DNA from: Sodalis endosymbiont of Henestaris halophilus
GTDB lineage: Bacteria; Pseudomonadota; Gammaproteobacteria; Enterobacterales; Enterobacteriaceae
Length of the DNA: 64,000 nt
Direction: 5' to 3'
Assembly (NCBI RefSeq): GCF_900161835.1
Contig: NZ_LT897836.1
Coordinates: 1,426,001 to 1,490,000, forward strand
Shown here: positions 1 to 12,119 of the stretch, piece by piece
Position numbering within the stretch: the first letter of the stretch is position 1
How the letters are laid out: every line of letters begins with the position of its first letter
Program-made: the position numbers and the translations under genes
Notes under the pieces: generated by a model
What the model saw: only the letters and a program-made list of their open reading frames with translations
The model's database searches: none
Told to the model about the DNA's origin: nothing

Positions 1-1125
1 ATTCTGCGTTGTCATATTCATAATCGGTAATCTTTAATGAAGAGGGTTGTATGTTTCTTTTTTATCCTGACCATAATTATCTAAAAAATGCATAATACTC
101 ATTACCCATAATAATTTATGATTTCTTTTTTGCTCAAAATTATCATTTTAAGCACAGCAATAAAATAGGCTTGTTCTGAGGACCCCGCGAATTAGGAACT
201 ACATCTTCAGTAGAGGGAAACTAGCAGAGATATCTAGAATAACAAAAACACAAAACTCAGCTTACGTTTTTTGAAGCGCGATACGCCTTGCCTCGCTTCA
301 TAAATGAGGCGATTTATGAAGCGTGTTTTAATGTTGCCAATAAATTTTAACTAGCGCCATCGATGTGTTAGTGATTTCTAATCAAGTTATATATTTTCAC
401 CACCGTAAAGGCGGTGAGTCTAAAAACGCGCTCCCTAAAAGTGTTTGAGAAACGTGTTATAAACCATTTAATAACTTTTTACATAATTATATTCAGGAAA
501 ACGTTAGTTACCATTGACCAAAATTTTACCAGATTTATTGACTAGCGGATCCGTATATGCTTATAACCATAAGTGACGAATCTAGAGGGTAAGCTATCCC
601 TACATAGCGATATTGATGATCCACCGTTTTACAATAGGCTATCCTATTAATGTAAGGATAGGTGTTGTATAAACCCCACCATCTCTATGGTTGCATTTTA
701 CAATAAACATTGCTAATAGATTAACTAGGGTGGCAACCTTGGGCGATAAAACTAAGTACTAATAAAAGACTCTACGGTTCTAACATGTTTTATAGAGATT
801 TAGCAATACAGAAAACAATAAATGGTAGTGATGATAATCATAAGTAAAAATATAGGTAACTGACTATTACTTGGGTGACAATTATTTGTTAATAAATAAT
901 ATTAAAGTATTATTTTTTGCCTAGCATTAACAAATATTACTATATTAACTTCTCAGGTCAATACATTAAAAAATGGTTTGCTTCCTAATACTTTAGCTAT
1001 GATAAGTTTTCTTTAGATCAATATCAACTATTATTTAGCTTGCGAAATAGGTCACTGCTCAAGTATTTTTTCAAGCAAAAAAAGTGTTAACATTAATAAT
1101 TATTTATTTTATTTATAATCATAAT
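1..1125. other. gene-free leader region with structured repeats
   Basis: No open frame of useful length and no recognisable protein fossil is seen. The only notable structure is around 271-416: a perfect 12-bp inverted repeat at 294-323 with competing pairings, and a 5-bp GC hairpin at 401-416 (CACCG/CGGTG). These may be the remains of a transcript end or leader. The rest is AT-rich and unremarkable. Confidence 0.6.
294..323. repeat. 12-bp perfect inverted repeat, 6-nt loop
   Basis: The left arm CGCTTCATAAAT (294-305) is exactly complementary to 312-323, with loop GAGGCG. The right arm is followed by TGTTTTA, so on the plus strand it resembles a weak Rho-independent terminator. The stretch GCCTC (290-294) can instead pair with GAGGC (306-310), giving two mutually exclusive folds. 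Confidence 0.6.
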
Positions 1126-1455
1126 ATGGCTTATCTCTATTTATTTTTTGCTATCATTGCAGAAGTTATTGCTACTTCATCTATCAAAGCTTCAGCTGGT
1201 TTTAGTAAACTAGTGCCTTCTATCGTAGTAATAATAGGCTATACCATTTCGTTTATGCTGTTATCGCTGGTGCTTAAAACTATACCTGTTGGTATCGCTT
1301 ATGCGAGCTGGTCTGGTCTAGGCATTGTTTTTGTTGCCATCGTAGGCTATCTCTTATATGGGCAAAAATTAGATGTAGTGGCAATATGTGGTATAATCAT
1401 GATTATTGGAGGCGTTTTAATCATGAATATATTCTCCAAAACTGCCTATCATTAA
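1126..1455 (+). CDS. emrE: small multidrug resistance (SMR) family exporter, EmrE-like
   Basis: This 109-residue protein of the inner membrane is predicted to span it four times and to export cationic compounds in exchange for protons as an antiparallel dimer. The membrane-embedded glutamate that defines the family is present in the first helix (Glu13, in AIIAEVIA). The IPVGIAYASWSGLGIV segment matches the helix 2-3 signature. Length and C-terminus (NIFSKTAYH) resemble E. coli EmrE (110 aa) more than MdtI or MdtJ. I chose the ATG at 1126; a GTG at 1084 would add an unlikely 14-residue extension. No good ribosome-binding site is visible. The next gene, speG, begins 42 bases downstream on the same strand, so a small operon is possible. 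Because speG acetylates spermidine and some SMR pumps export polyamines, a polyamine role is an inference from context. Family assignment is secure; substrate is not. Confidence 0.9.
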   Translation: MAYLYLFFAIIAEVIATSSIKASAGFSKLVPSIVVIIGYTISFMLLSLVLKTIPVGIAYASWSGLGIVFVAIVGYLLYGQKLDVVAICGIIMIIGGVLIMNIFSKTAYH

Positions 1456-1497
1456 CCTGTCTCATTATGTTTCACACAAAAAGTGGAGAGTACGTTA

Positions 1498-2052
1498 ATG
1501 AAAAAAAATAACCAAATTTCAGCAGATCATCATATTAAGCTACGACCATTAGAACGTGAAGATCTACACTTTATTCATCAGCTTAATAATAATGAAATAA
1601 TGATGCGCTATTGGTTTGAAGAACCATACGAAGCTTATATGGAATTAAAAGATCTTTATAAAAAAAATATTCACAATATCAGCGAAAGGCGGTTTATTGT
1701 TGACAAACAGGGCATCAGCATTGGTCTGGTAGAATTAGTAGACATCGATTATATTCACCGTCGCTCCGAATTTTCTATTCTAATAGTACCAGAGCATCAA
1801 GGCAAAGGCTATGCTAGTATAGCAACTCATTTAGCGATAAATTTTGGCTTTATGGTGCTTAATCTGCATAAGCTATACTTAATCGTTGATGAAAATAACA
1901 CCAAAGCTATACACATTTATACTAAATTAGGTTTTAAGCAGGAAGGGATTTTACTAAAAGAATTTTTCATTAACGGCCAATACCACAATACGCTGAGAAT
2001 GTGCTTATTCCAGCACGAATATCAAGACTACCGCGTGAAAGTACTTGAATGA
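1498..2052 (+). CDS. speG: spermidine N1-acetyltransferase (GNAT family)
   Basis: The 184-residue product acetylates spermidine with acetyl-CoA, which neutralises excess polyamine in the cytoplasm. It follows E. coli SpeG (186 aa) closely: [10 protein letters not shown] near the N-terminus, [12 protein letters not shown], a GNAT acetyl-CoA loop [30 protein letters not shown], and the terminal block [16 protein letters not shown] chose the ATG at 1498 because TGGAGAG at 1484-1490 gives a ribosome-binding site 7 bases upstream; the in-frame GTG at 1483 overlaps that site. Codons 2-4 lie in a run of eight A (1501-1508); one extra A would create an immediate TAA. It sits just behind an emrE-like exporter on the same strand. 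Confidence 0.93.
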   Translation: MKKNNQISADHHIKLRPLEREDLHFIHQLNNNEIMMRYWFEEPYEAYMELKDLYKKNIHNISERRFIVDKQGISIGLVELVDIDYIHRRSEFSILIVPEHQGKGYASIATHLAINFGFMVLNLHKLYLIVDENNTKAIHIYTKLGFKQEGILLKEFFINGQYHNTLRMCLFQHEYQDYRVKVLE

Positions 2053-3223
2053 AAACGCTAAATAACTTACAGTCGCAATTTAATTAACTAATAAAACTTC
2101 ACTGAATATTGAAGTAAAAATATATAATTCTGATCAAGAAGAGTGCAAATAATTATAAACAAGGGATAAATATTCTAAAGGCGATCATAATATCTCTGCA
2201 TACGCCAATATACTTGTTAGTAATAACTGATACTTAATTAAAATTGGTCAGACTCATATATCTTAGATCGTCATACTATAATGTATTGAGTAAGTAAATA
2301 CTACAAATTAATGTGATGTTAATGTAAGTAATTTAACTCTTAATACAGTAAGGTGATAACATTAATATGTTGTATAAATTTAAAATAAATATGTTAGTTA
2401 TAACACGATTGCTTATTTTATTTATTAATTAATTTAGCCAGAAACAATATATGTCCCATACCGTACATGTAATAATAAACAATTATTATTTTAATGAATT
2501 TACTAAAATTAATCACTCTTATTTCGATAAGATACGCTACTTTCTTTTTACACACCACAGATCTTTTGTCTTAAATATTATAATCGTAACTATTATTAAT
2601 ATCAAATTACTTTTGCACATCATACCTTATAAAAATAAAATCACCATTTAAGTACATAACCTCATACTTTAAATAAATATTAGCATTTAGCTGCTACCAC
2701 AGCCGACATGATCGCTACAATAAACTTATACCTTTTGATTATGCAATTCATAAAATGTTGCTTAATATTAGCGTGCTTTTGCTCATACAGAGAAGATATA
2801 CGTTTATGGTAAAATACTTCGGTCACTACATTCACTTTATATAAAGTAACTACAAAAAATAAATATTCATCTTTTACAAAAAGTCAAAATTTTAACAAAA
2901 TATAGTTTCCCTGTAGAGCAAATAACTTAATATTATTAAGTTATTAATATAAACACTCATAGAAGAGAAATCACGCTATATTCCTATCTGACTAAACAAA
3001 ATCTCTACAAGAGGTATCAAGATGTTTCTAATTTTTGTTTTTATGTAATGTATTATTATAAAATAAATTATCTATTAAAAACAGGACAGAATTTCCTTGT
3101 AGAAAAACACGGAATTTACGATCATTTTCCAACCGATTTGTGAAGAACATAACGACATTTGATGCAAAAGAAATAATAGAAAAATCATAGACTACTTATC
3201 TTGCTTTTCACTCGTAGATAACC

Positions 3224-3248
3224 ATTATTACCCGTTGTGGGTAATAAT
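3224..3248. repeat. 10-bp perfect inverted repeat, 5-nt loop
   Basis: ATTATTACCC (3224-3233) pairs perfectly with 3239-3248 around loop GTTGT. There is no U-tract on either side, so it is not an obvious terminator. A weaker 8-bp hairpin (TGCATTTA arms) lies at 3313-3333. Confidence 0.6.
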
Positions 3249-5894
3249 CCTAAGGTAAGGCCAAGCCATAACCGTAACATTAAAATTATATAGACTTAGC
3301 AATATCTTCCCGTGCATTTACTAAATAAATGCAACCTAACTCACTCTTTTAGTTAGCTAGAACAATGCTTCTGGCTACAATACTGTCAAAGGTGGTAAAG
3401 AAAATAAAACTACTTTACAGTATAATATAATCACATTATACTTCATCACATTATTTTATAAATACATAAGTACTGAAATAGAAGTATTCATCTGGAATAA
3501 AACTCTTATAGAGTTAGCTTATTGTATCACGTAACGGAAATTACTTTATAAAATAATTAATTTATTTTAACAATAATTAAATATAATTATTACAAGATTT
3601 AATCTATCACGTCTATTCATATATGTTTACATTATACTTATTAGAAAGTCAAGGCATATTACATAATATATCATGTTATACATTGCAACGAACTCTTATT
3701 CTATTCTCATCATTCATCAGGAAAACTAAGTGCGATCACTTTTCCTAAAGAATCTGATGAAAGCCAATTAAATTATAAATAAGCAAGATAACTAAACAGA
3801 GATGAATTGCACTATCTTTTAGTATACCAAATAAATACATCAATGAATAGGTGATGAATAGCATTTCATATTGTCACTCATGATCAACAACTCAAGACCA
3901 ATTTGAGTATAACTATAATAAAAGCATCAATATTTTCGTATATCGGTCAGGAACGGGCTATATGTCAATCTATGTCAAGATTGAAGATCTTATTAAAATT
4001 ATAAAAGCTATTTCAGCGAAGCAATGTTTGACGGCAATGTGATACCGTTCATGCTGGTGGCCTTGTATTATTTGGTCTAATTTGTGCTGTAATTAGTATA
4101 TCTTAGCTGTAGCTGCTGGATAAGGAAGGCTAGCTTACGCAGCCAATATGCAATAAATTTAGCAATAACAACTTGTCAGAACATATCTCTTTTGATACTT
4201 TCCTCTTCATTTACTAAAGTCGATAGTAATGAATTTCACCTTAGTCAAGAAAAAATCTTGGCGCCGTTCTAAAAAACTGTACGTAAAATACCAAATAATT
4301 ATTAATGCTTGGTTTTAGCGTGCAACAAATGATCTCTTCCTGCCAAATTCATTTGTCGATCTCTTATTAAACTGTGCAAAAAATTACCGTAACCTAATAT
4401 TTACATTAAGATTCTAAACAATAAGCTTCGTAGCTTGTTTACGGAACAAGATCTAATTCCATACTTACTTGTAGTGTCATAATGAAAGTAAGGCAATATA
4501 AACCTATCAGGTTTATTGAATTCACCGAATTCACGTTGTCTATGAATGCCAATGTTTACTACATTTTAAACAGTACATGTAGCAATGAATATACATATCA
4601 CTATTACAAGTAATTGAAATTAAGAAAAACATATGATCTCGTAAGTTATTTGACGTGCTTGCAACACCTTAAAACTGCTTAAACTCATCATGAAATAGTT
4701 GACTCGTCCTAAGAAATATTTATCACGGAATAAGAACGTGATCATGATAGTCGACCTAGGTTTATTTTTCTAAGAGGAGCGATCACTGAAGCGCGATTGA
4801 TTCCTTAAAGGGGTAATAAAAGTGTAAGTTAGACCGACTAATACATACACTTGCGCAAGTTAACTCAAAGTAGGTCGTGAGTTGACTATACATACCGCTA
4901 TCTTGTAAACCCTTATTTGCCAACTGACTACATGCCTCACAAAATTACAAGCATAAGTGATATAATTGCTCCATGTATGGGATAAATACAAACCATATTA
5001 TTGCCTTTTAAGAATAATTCCTAAAGCAGAATTTTTCTATTTAGTCTCAAATGACCTCCTAAATAGGGAACAAAATAAGAAGTCTATTACAAAAACATGT
5101 AACTTTACTAAAAGTACCATAAAACTGCTATTGCAAACAACCTATAAAATAACCTGGGAAGAACTAAGTAAACTAAAAGAGAAAATCAAAGCTAAGTTGT
5201 ACGATTATCGCGTAACTAAATAAATAATAACATCAGATAACACCAATACACGCATGATAGTGCTAATTATAGCAGGCCATATGCCACGGATTGATACATG
5301 AAAACTTTGTTGTAGAAAAATTCTAATAAATTTATACATTACTTCTGCATTGGGGTAATCATAAGAGATGTTCGCATAGTTAGTAACTAATCTAAAAGCA
5401 TCATCGCTTACGTTAATATAAAATTTATTACCGTTAACTAAAGATAACCTGGAATAAATCAGCTAAATAGCTAGAGAAGATTTATCTTTATTTTTCATGA
5501 AAATGTAGTTTTCCTATAACATTAATAAATAATTTAAATTTTAGTGTAGATCACATTTACATCTAATGTATTTTAGATATAAATGCCCAAATGTAGTGTC
5601 AGAACTTATGTAACATATAACATCATCAAAAATAAAGACGAATTAAAATTATTACTATTTATACTGAAACAAACTTGTATTTCACACCAAAAACCATAAC
5701 GTGAACATTAAATATCAAAAACATGGATAATAAATTTTATAACTGCTATAGACAGCAATCAAATACTTAATCATGTAAGAACTATTAATTATTAGCAAGT
5801 ACCTAAGTCCATAGTATAGTTCACTCATAAACACAAAGGCCTAACTCTTAGGCATAATTATAGTATTTATCTATCAGTATAAATACTGGATTAA

Positions 5895-5916
5895 TAATGC
5901 GGTAATTACCGCATTA
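5895..5916. repeat. 22-nt perfect palindrome
   Basis: TAATGCGGTAA is followed directly by its own complement, giving 11 matched pairs with no spacer. An 8-bp hairpin (ACACATCT arms, loop CTCTTA) follows at 5989-6010. No flanking gene explains either; operator-like symmetry in dead DNA is one reading. Confidence 0.6.
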
Positions 5917-8900
5917 ATATGATTTCCGAATAATTCGTAGAATGTAGCACCTTCTTCACCAGCAAATTGAAGAATTTACCATCAATATACACATCTCTCT
6001 TAAGATGTGTGAGCATTAAAACTAATGCTTCCATATTATTTTATTTAACTATCTACGATGATTAAACCACAAAACTATATACTCGTCATTAGACCATCAT
6101 TAGCGCTATAGCTGGCACTTTAGTACCAAATTGTGTTTAATATACGATATAAAATAGATTTAAAATATTAAATTTAATTTACTATACTGCTCACAGCTAC
6201 TCGGGAAGAATATTTCCTTACAAGTAAGAAAATCAGTGACAAAATTTAAGCAAAATATAAGCGATATGAGACGTAAAGTTATTATATTAATTCGGTATTT
6301 TGCGCTGATACTGAATTTTAATACACTTAATAAAACCTATTCAACATAATACAAAATACGTCTGTTACTGTAGCAAAACTGATGCAAAAGCACTAAAAGT
6401 TACGGTGCAGATATAGATATAAACAGTATGTTTATATATTAACTAAAACTGTTTAGCTATATACGACCAGAAAATCACCTTAATTTAAACGAGCATTGAC
6501 TATTCACCAATATTTTAGTGATTATTTATAACTAATAAATATTGGCAAATAAACATACTATCATTAACAAATAGTAGTATGGCAAAATGCAATTGTTGTT
6601 CTGCCTAAACATGGCAGACATTATTGTAACTTTACTACACAATTACCTGTGCACTAGAGATAACATCGCTATTCATACAGAATATCTGTGCTATCATTTT
6701 TCTTGATAAAATCCCAGACGATACAATTAATCCTAAAATTAGGCTAATACTTCTAATGAACTAAGTCAATAAATCACAAGTTCACATATAACGTGTGCGC
6801 CAACTGCGTTATCACTTATCAAACTATAAACTAAAAAAGTAAATGATAAAAAGTATGTCCATACCAAGGCGTAATGATAAATTTTGCCGTATGGATCATT
6901 AAATCGTCAAAAAAACCAAAGGTTATTTGATCGATACAAAGATAGTAGCAAATAAAACATTCTCACGTTAAATTAATTACGCAATCTCGTTATTAGCTAA
7001 TCTCTTTGATAAGACTAGATTAGTATCTTTACTAAGATCTACTACAATATCATAAACTAACACGTTAAGACATTAAAAATTGCAACTAGCAAACACTAAA
7101 ACTAAGGTTATAACAAGGTCAAATTATAGCATAATCATAGAAGCATGCTTATAGTCGATAACAAAAATAAGCCGCGGTTAAGCTAATATCAGTCAAACTG
7201 ATCATAGATCGACTAATTGCTGATATTAATTGCACAAAACGCGTGTATAGAACAAGGAGAAATGCAAAATGGGGTTTTAGGTAGTTAATGTAGAATGTAA
7301 ATAGGCACAGGCATAAAAACCTTAGTTTACTCTTTAGTTAACAGATTGTTTTAAAAAACTTTCTACACATTATTCAAGCTTAAATCTTCGATCAAGCATT
7401 AATGCTTGTCATTAATATTATCACAGATCTGGCCGTTGCCAACAATTATGTTGCCTACAATCCCGGTTAGATCGATACTACTAACCGGCCAAACTTGACA
7501 ATTTATTCGTGATATCCTCCTTAGGCGTGTTAATTAATGTCTAGTAGCGGTCTTTAATTGCTGATCATGCTATCAAGAACCGTTTTTGACCGACTTTTAT
7601 TTTCTAGAGCGCGGATTATAGTACTGCTAAACGATCCCTGAAAGCGCTCCAAAGGTGGCAAGATCTTTATGAGGAGTTTGCCGTTATTCTCCTAGATGCT
7701 ATTTATTTTTAGCATCAATAATATAATTAGCTGTCGTTGACATTCGGCATGAATATGCTCGTTCTAGAGATGTAGAGGAGTTTTATATCATTGACAAAAT
7801 GCTAATTTTATCTACATGGGGGAAGCATTTAATATCCTGAAATTTTGTCACATAACTAACTATTTTACGGATAGAGACTTGGGGCACTGGAGTCCGCCAT
7901 AACGGCTTAAAAGCAAGATCTAGAACGAAGTCGGTTTTCAAAGGAAAAAAGCGATTTTTTTATCGTACCTACATATATTTAACATATTGAAAAAGAAGCG
8001 ATAATTACAGTAAATTATTGAATACAAGATAAACCTTCCTATTATCATTGGTTATGCGTTGGTTTAGGCGTTAATCCTTTGACTTGAACGCAGTAAAACT
8101 CAGTTTTATGACCGTTAAAGGTCATATATTATAGGTCGATAAGAGTCAGTTTGTAACTACTACAACATTTTAAGTAGAGGCGTTGTGTTGTGAATAGCCG
8201 CACGAACGGTCACGACACATAAAAGTGTGTGATTTCTATATTCATTAAAGCACTTTACGCCAAACACATAACTAACAAGGATAAGTACCCTACCTGATTA
8301 AAAGAACCTGGGAAAGTATCTATCTGACAGACAAATTCGTCACTATGCTAATCTCATTAGCAAAAATAATTGTATTAAACGGGAAAAATTAGATAATAAT
8401 CATTGAGCTTTAAACCTTAATATAGTTTTAGGTATCTGCACGTTAATTAATCTTATGTTTTAATAATAGTTTTATTGATGTTTGGCTTAACGCCAACTAT
8501 AGTTGGGATGCAACAAGTGCTATTTGTAAATTTTTGCTAACTGCAGCTTTGGTCGGTACGCTGATATATAGTGTGTGGTATATTCACGCTTACTTATGTT
8601 GTAATTAAACGTACTAAAAAAAATCAATACATTGCCTTTACAAGGCAATAAAACACCATGAATTTGACATTCTTGTAAATCAATAAAACTTACATTAAAC
8701 TATGTGTCTATACAAATAAATATATTGTTTATTATGCATCATGTCACTAATAAGGTGATTAAGATGAAAAACTAGTTTAATTAGATAAAATCTATATTAA
8801 CGGCATAAATCAATAAAACATTCATTTATTTTTCAGTAAGTTTTGTTTATTTATATGTGAAGTAAATAAATACCCAGTTGTGTACTGAAAGACTAAGTAA

Positions 8901-10896
8901 TTAAAATCTTGTTTATGGCATTGGTAATGCTGGAATATAAGGCCAGCCCATATAGTGTTCGGTAGACAACAATAAACTCAACGCTGAACTACCCCAAACT
9001 TTATGATGTCATTCGCATTACGAATGAGTTTAAAAATGCAGCGCATTGAACGTAATAGAGAGCAGCAATGACTGCCGTTGTTTAGCTCATCAAATGTTTC
9101 TAGATATTTTTTGCCATATAGCATAATTACCTACTTTATAAAACGATGTCGCATGAAATGCGAACACAGCGATTAGAAATCGCTTAAACCATAAGTTTTT
9201 AAATATGCAGGATACTCTTATCTTGTAAAATATGTGCTACAAAGCGTATTGTACTGCTTACTACAGCAAAATCACTGGTAAGCCGTGTTTTTTTGCTTTG
9301 ATTATCCCAGCAACCAAATCCTGTGGCTGCCAGATACATTCAAGCTGAGTGATTGATCAGTGATTATTAATAGTTAATTCTACATTCATCTATAACATAG
9401 CACCGCTTGCAATAGCGCAATTAAAAAATAGCCATATGAGAAGCAGACCGGCTTGGTCTAAAGCAAGATTTACTTAATCCCCCCTATTAAGGAAAATTTC
9501 ATCCCAAAATGGGCAATAGAATAATTTAAACTACCGTCTAACGACCTTTTCGTTTTCTGTATCTGCACTGAAAGTAGAGCCGATTTATTAAAATACATGC
9601 CACGAGTTATGGCTGTAAAACGATAATGCGGACATGAAGCAAAATGCATTATCCATAATACCCCACCGTTCTTAGGTTTACTCATACTGTTTTTTAACGC
9701 GGATCACCTCATGACTTAAACTGTTTCTTTGGCCATGCGTAAATCCTGTTTGCAATAATTAACACAATGTTTTTACACACAATAACATGCTCACTACCCG
9801 ACAGGTAGTTTCTTAACGATCGCCTTAGACAAAATACTTTGATAAGCTACGGTATCTACACTAAGATTTTTAATCTTAGTATACTAGCGCTGAACAGTTT
9901 AGGACTGCTAATTACTTAGCAATAATTATTAATTTTCAACTGATTATACCCAAACGCAGCAAACTAAGTTTATATCTTAATTAGTAGCGGTTTATAATAC
10001 CGTGCTTCACTAAGAGCAGCAACGCCACATCTAATCTCTTATTTTCTTGACTCCATTTAGAGAATCGATATTAATGTCAACGACATGCTAAATTTCTAGT
10101 GTAAAAGGCGAAACTAGCGTAATAAGCGCTGTATCTAAAACATCTCTTTTCGACGCCTTCAGTGCTGCACGTAATCAACTATAATTTTAGACATTAAAAG
10201 CAAACGCACTATCCAAATGCAATGATTGCGTACTTACTTAGTAGCTACTTAGCCATTTAATGGTCAGAACGCAACAACAATTAACTATGTTTTTCGGCTA
10301 TGAAAAATCTTAAATTACATGCAAATCTTAGGTTGCAAGCGCATAATAATTCTCAGTAAAAACACTGCACACACAATACTCGACTTACCATATCCATAAC
10401 CGTTAGCATTAACAACTTATTAACTCAATTTCGCAATTGATGTGTTTAAGACTTCTATCGCTTTACATTATTGGCAATATTATAGCATTAAGACTTACGA
10501 CGCAATATTTATAATCCATATTATAAATCACTACTGTACTCATCAGTCAGAGCATAGCAGTAACATAGTATGCTAAAAACTAAGCTCTTCGCCGATTGCT
10601 TTATCTTGACTCACTGAAACAGCAATTCATATACTGCATCACAGACAATTTATGTTTTTACAGAAAGAGTCTAATAACCTATTCATACTTTCTCTATATT
10701 CTTAACGGCTGTACGCATGAACAGAAATCAGCATTAGTTTATGGAGAAGCTAGCTATATTGATTGGTTGCCTAACCCGTTAATGTGGCACATATTCATCA
10801 AAAATGACCGACTAAGTGCTGAAAATGTATGACTCGATTAAAACTCTACTATATTAGGCCATTCTTTAAATAAAAAAGCATTAAAATCTTATTTAT

Positions 10897-10925
10897 ATAA
10901 CTCTTTATTGACAGCAAAGAGTTAT
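10897..10925. repeat. 10-bp perfect inverted repeat, 9-nt loop
   Basis: ATAACTCTTT (10897-10906) pairs with 10916-10925 around a 9-base loop. It lies inside the unidentified coding-like stretch of 10.6-11.2 kb. Confidence 0.55.
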
Positions 10926-12119
10926 GAGGCTCAGGAACAGACTAGATCATCCTGGTGATATAAAGATACTTTTTGCCGATATCGCACATGCGCAACAAAG
11001 TAAAATAGCAAAAATAAGCGCCGCGATACTGTAACAGACACAACAACACCTAAACAAACATACATTATTTAAATCAAGTTATGCCGATCTAGAGCATGAA
11101 ATAGAACAAGAATGTAATCTCCCCCTAGCTTATTTATGGGATTAAAAGAAAATGAAAACGACTTGCATTCAAGTGATGATAGTACAGGTTTACCGCCAGC
11201 TCAATATAGCACTGACTAAACATATAGGATTGTAGTAATTAAAAAAACGTTTAGCTAACTACTGGTGTAAGCGTTTAACTTTTGATTTTAGTGAATTACT
11301 AAAAAATTCACGCATTTTGAACACTACTAATATCCCCATGGCTATCCTGTATTAGAGATATGATGACACTAAATATCGACTTATAATTAAGTGTGTATCT
11401 CGACGGCGCGGGAGGTTAAGAGAAAATACCTCCTACCACCTTCTTCAGCTGCAATACCTGCATCGGTCCTAGACCACTCAATAATAAACAATGCTATTTA
11501 TTCTGTAATTTATAAAATTTTATAAGATAGATGACTCATGAATCCCTATATTAGTTACTAGGGTAATGACTTAGTTCGACCAATTTCTCTAAGTTAGAGA
11601 TGAATATTGAGTTCATATTATGTAAATAAAATACGATCGATAGAGGATAATAGACTGTAAGCAATAACAAAACATAAGATTATCATCAAAATCACTTGCG
11701 TCCGTTATTAATTTTAATAATTTCAATAGATAACCTGCAGTGATAATGCATCACAATTTTAAAAACTAAAGCTCAGATACATGCTATTAAAGAAGATGAT
11801 TGATTAAACTAGAGCTCACAGTTCATAATTACTGTAGCTAACAGTCATTCTTATGACTCATAACCGTGGAATGAGAATAAGAACATAAAAATTAAGATTC
11901 ATGGTAAATATTTAATTGTAAGATGTCATCTGCATGCAGGTGCAGATGCTCTAATCGTATATAGATGCAAATGCCAGAAGTAGCTATCAAATATTAAACA
12001 AGCAAATTTAAAGAAGCCACCTAATTTACATAAGTAGTGGTACTATGGACAATTAAACGCATATACTTTTTGCATATAGTAATTTTACCTCGATAATATA
12101 AAAAAAAGGCAATGTGATC

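Larger units (their letters stand above)
2053..12113. other. 10-kb eroded region with no intact gene
   Basis: Stop codons are dense in all frames and no protein could be named. The least random part is 10596-11150 on the plus strand, with short tryptophan-containing frames (for example YIDWLPNPLMWHIF near 10760, and DLEHEIEQECNLPLAYLWD near 11085) that look like decayed coding sequence I could not identify. Perfect inverted repeats stand out at 3224-3248, 5895-5916, 5989-6010, 7463-7488, 8631-8649, 9860-9880 and 10897-10925. Small open frames at 2451, 4966 and 9685 (minus) show no support. Confidence 0.6.

Noticed and set aside
2451-2651. 66-codon frame rich in Ile, Asn and His
   Set aside because: Composition mirrors AT-rich DNA and no start signal is present.
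4966-5223. 85-codon lysine-rich frame starting at TTG
   Set aside because: No ribosome-binding site, no recognised family and a composition expected from AT-rich noncoding DNA.
9146-9180. MSHEMRTQ, resembling the histidine kinase H-box SHELRTP
   Set aside because: Only eight residues match, the proline is missing and no other kinase boxes are legible nearby.
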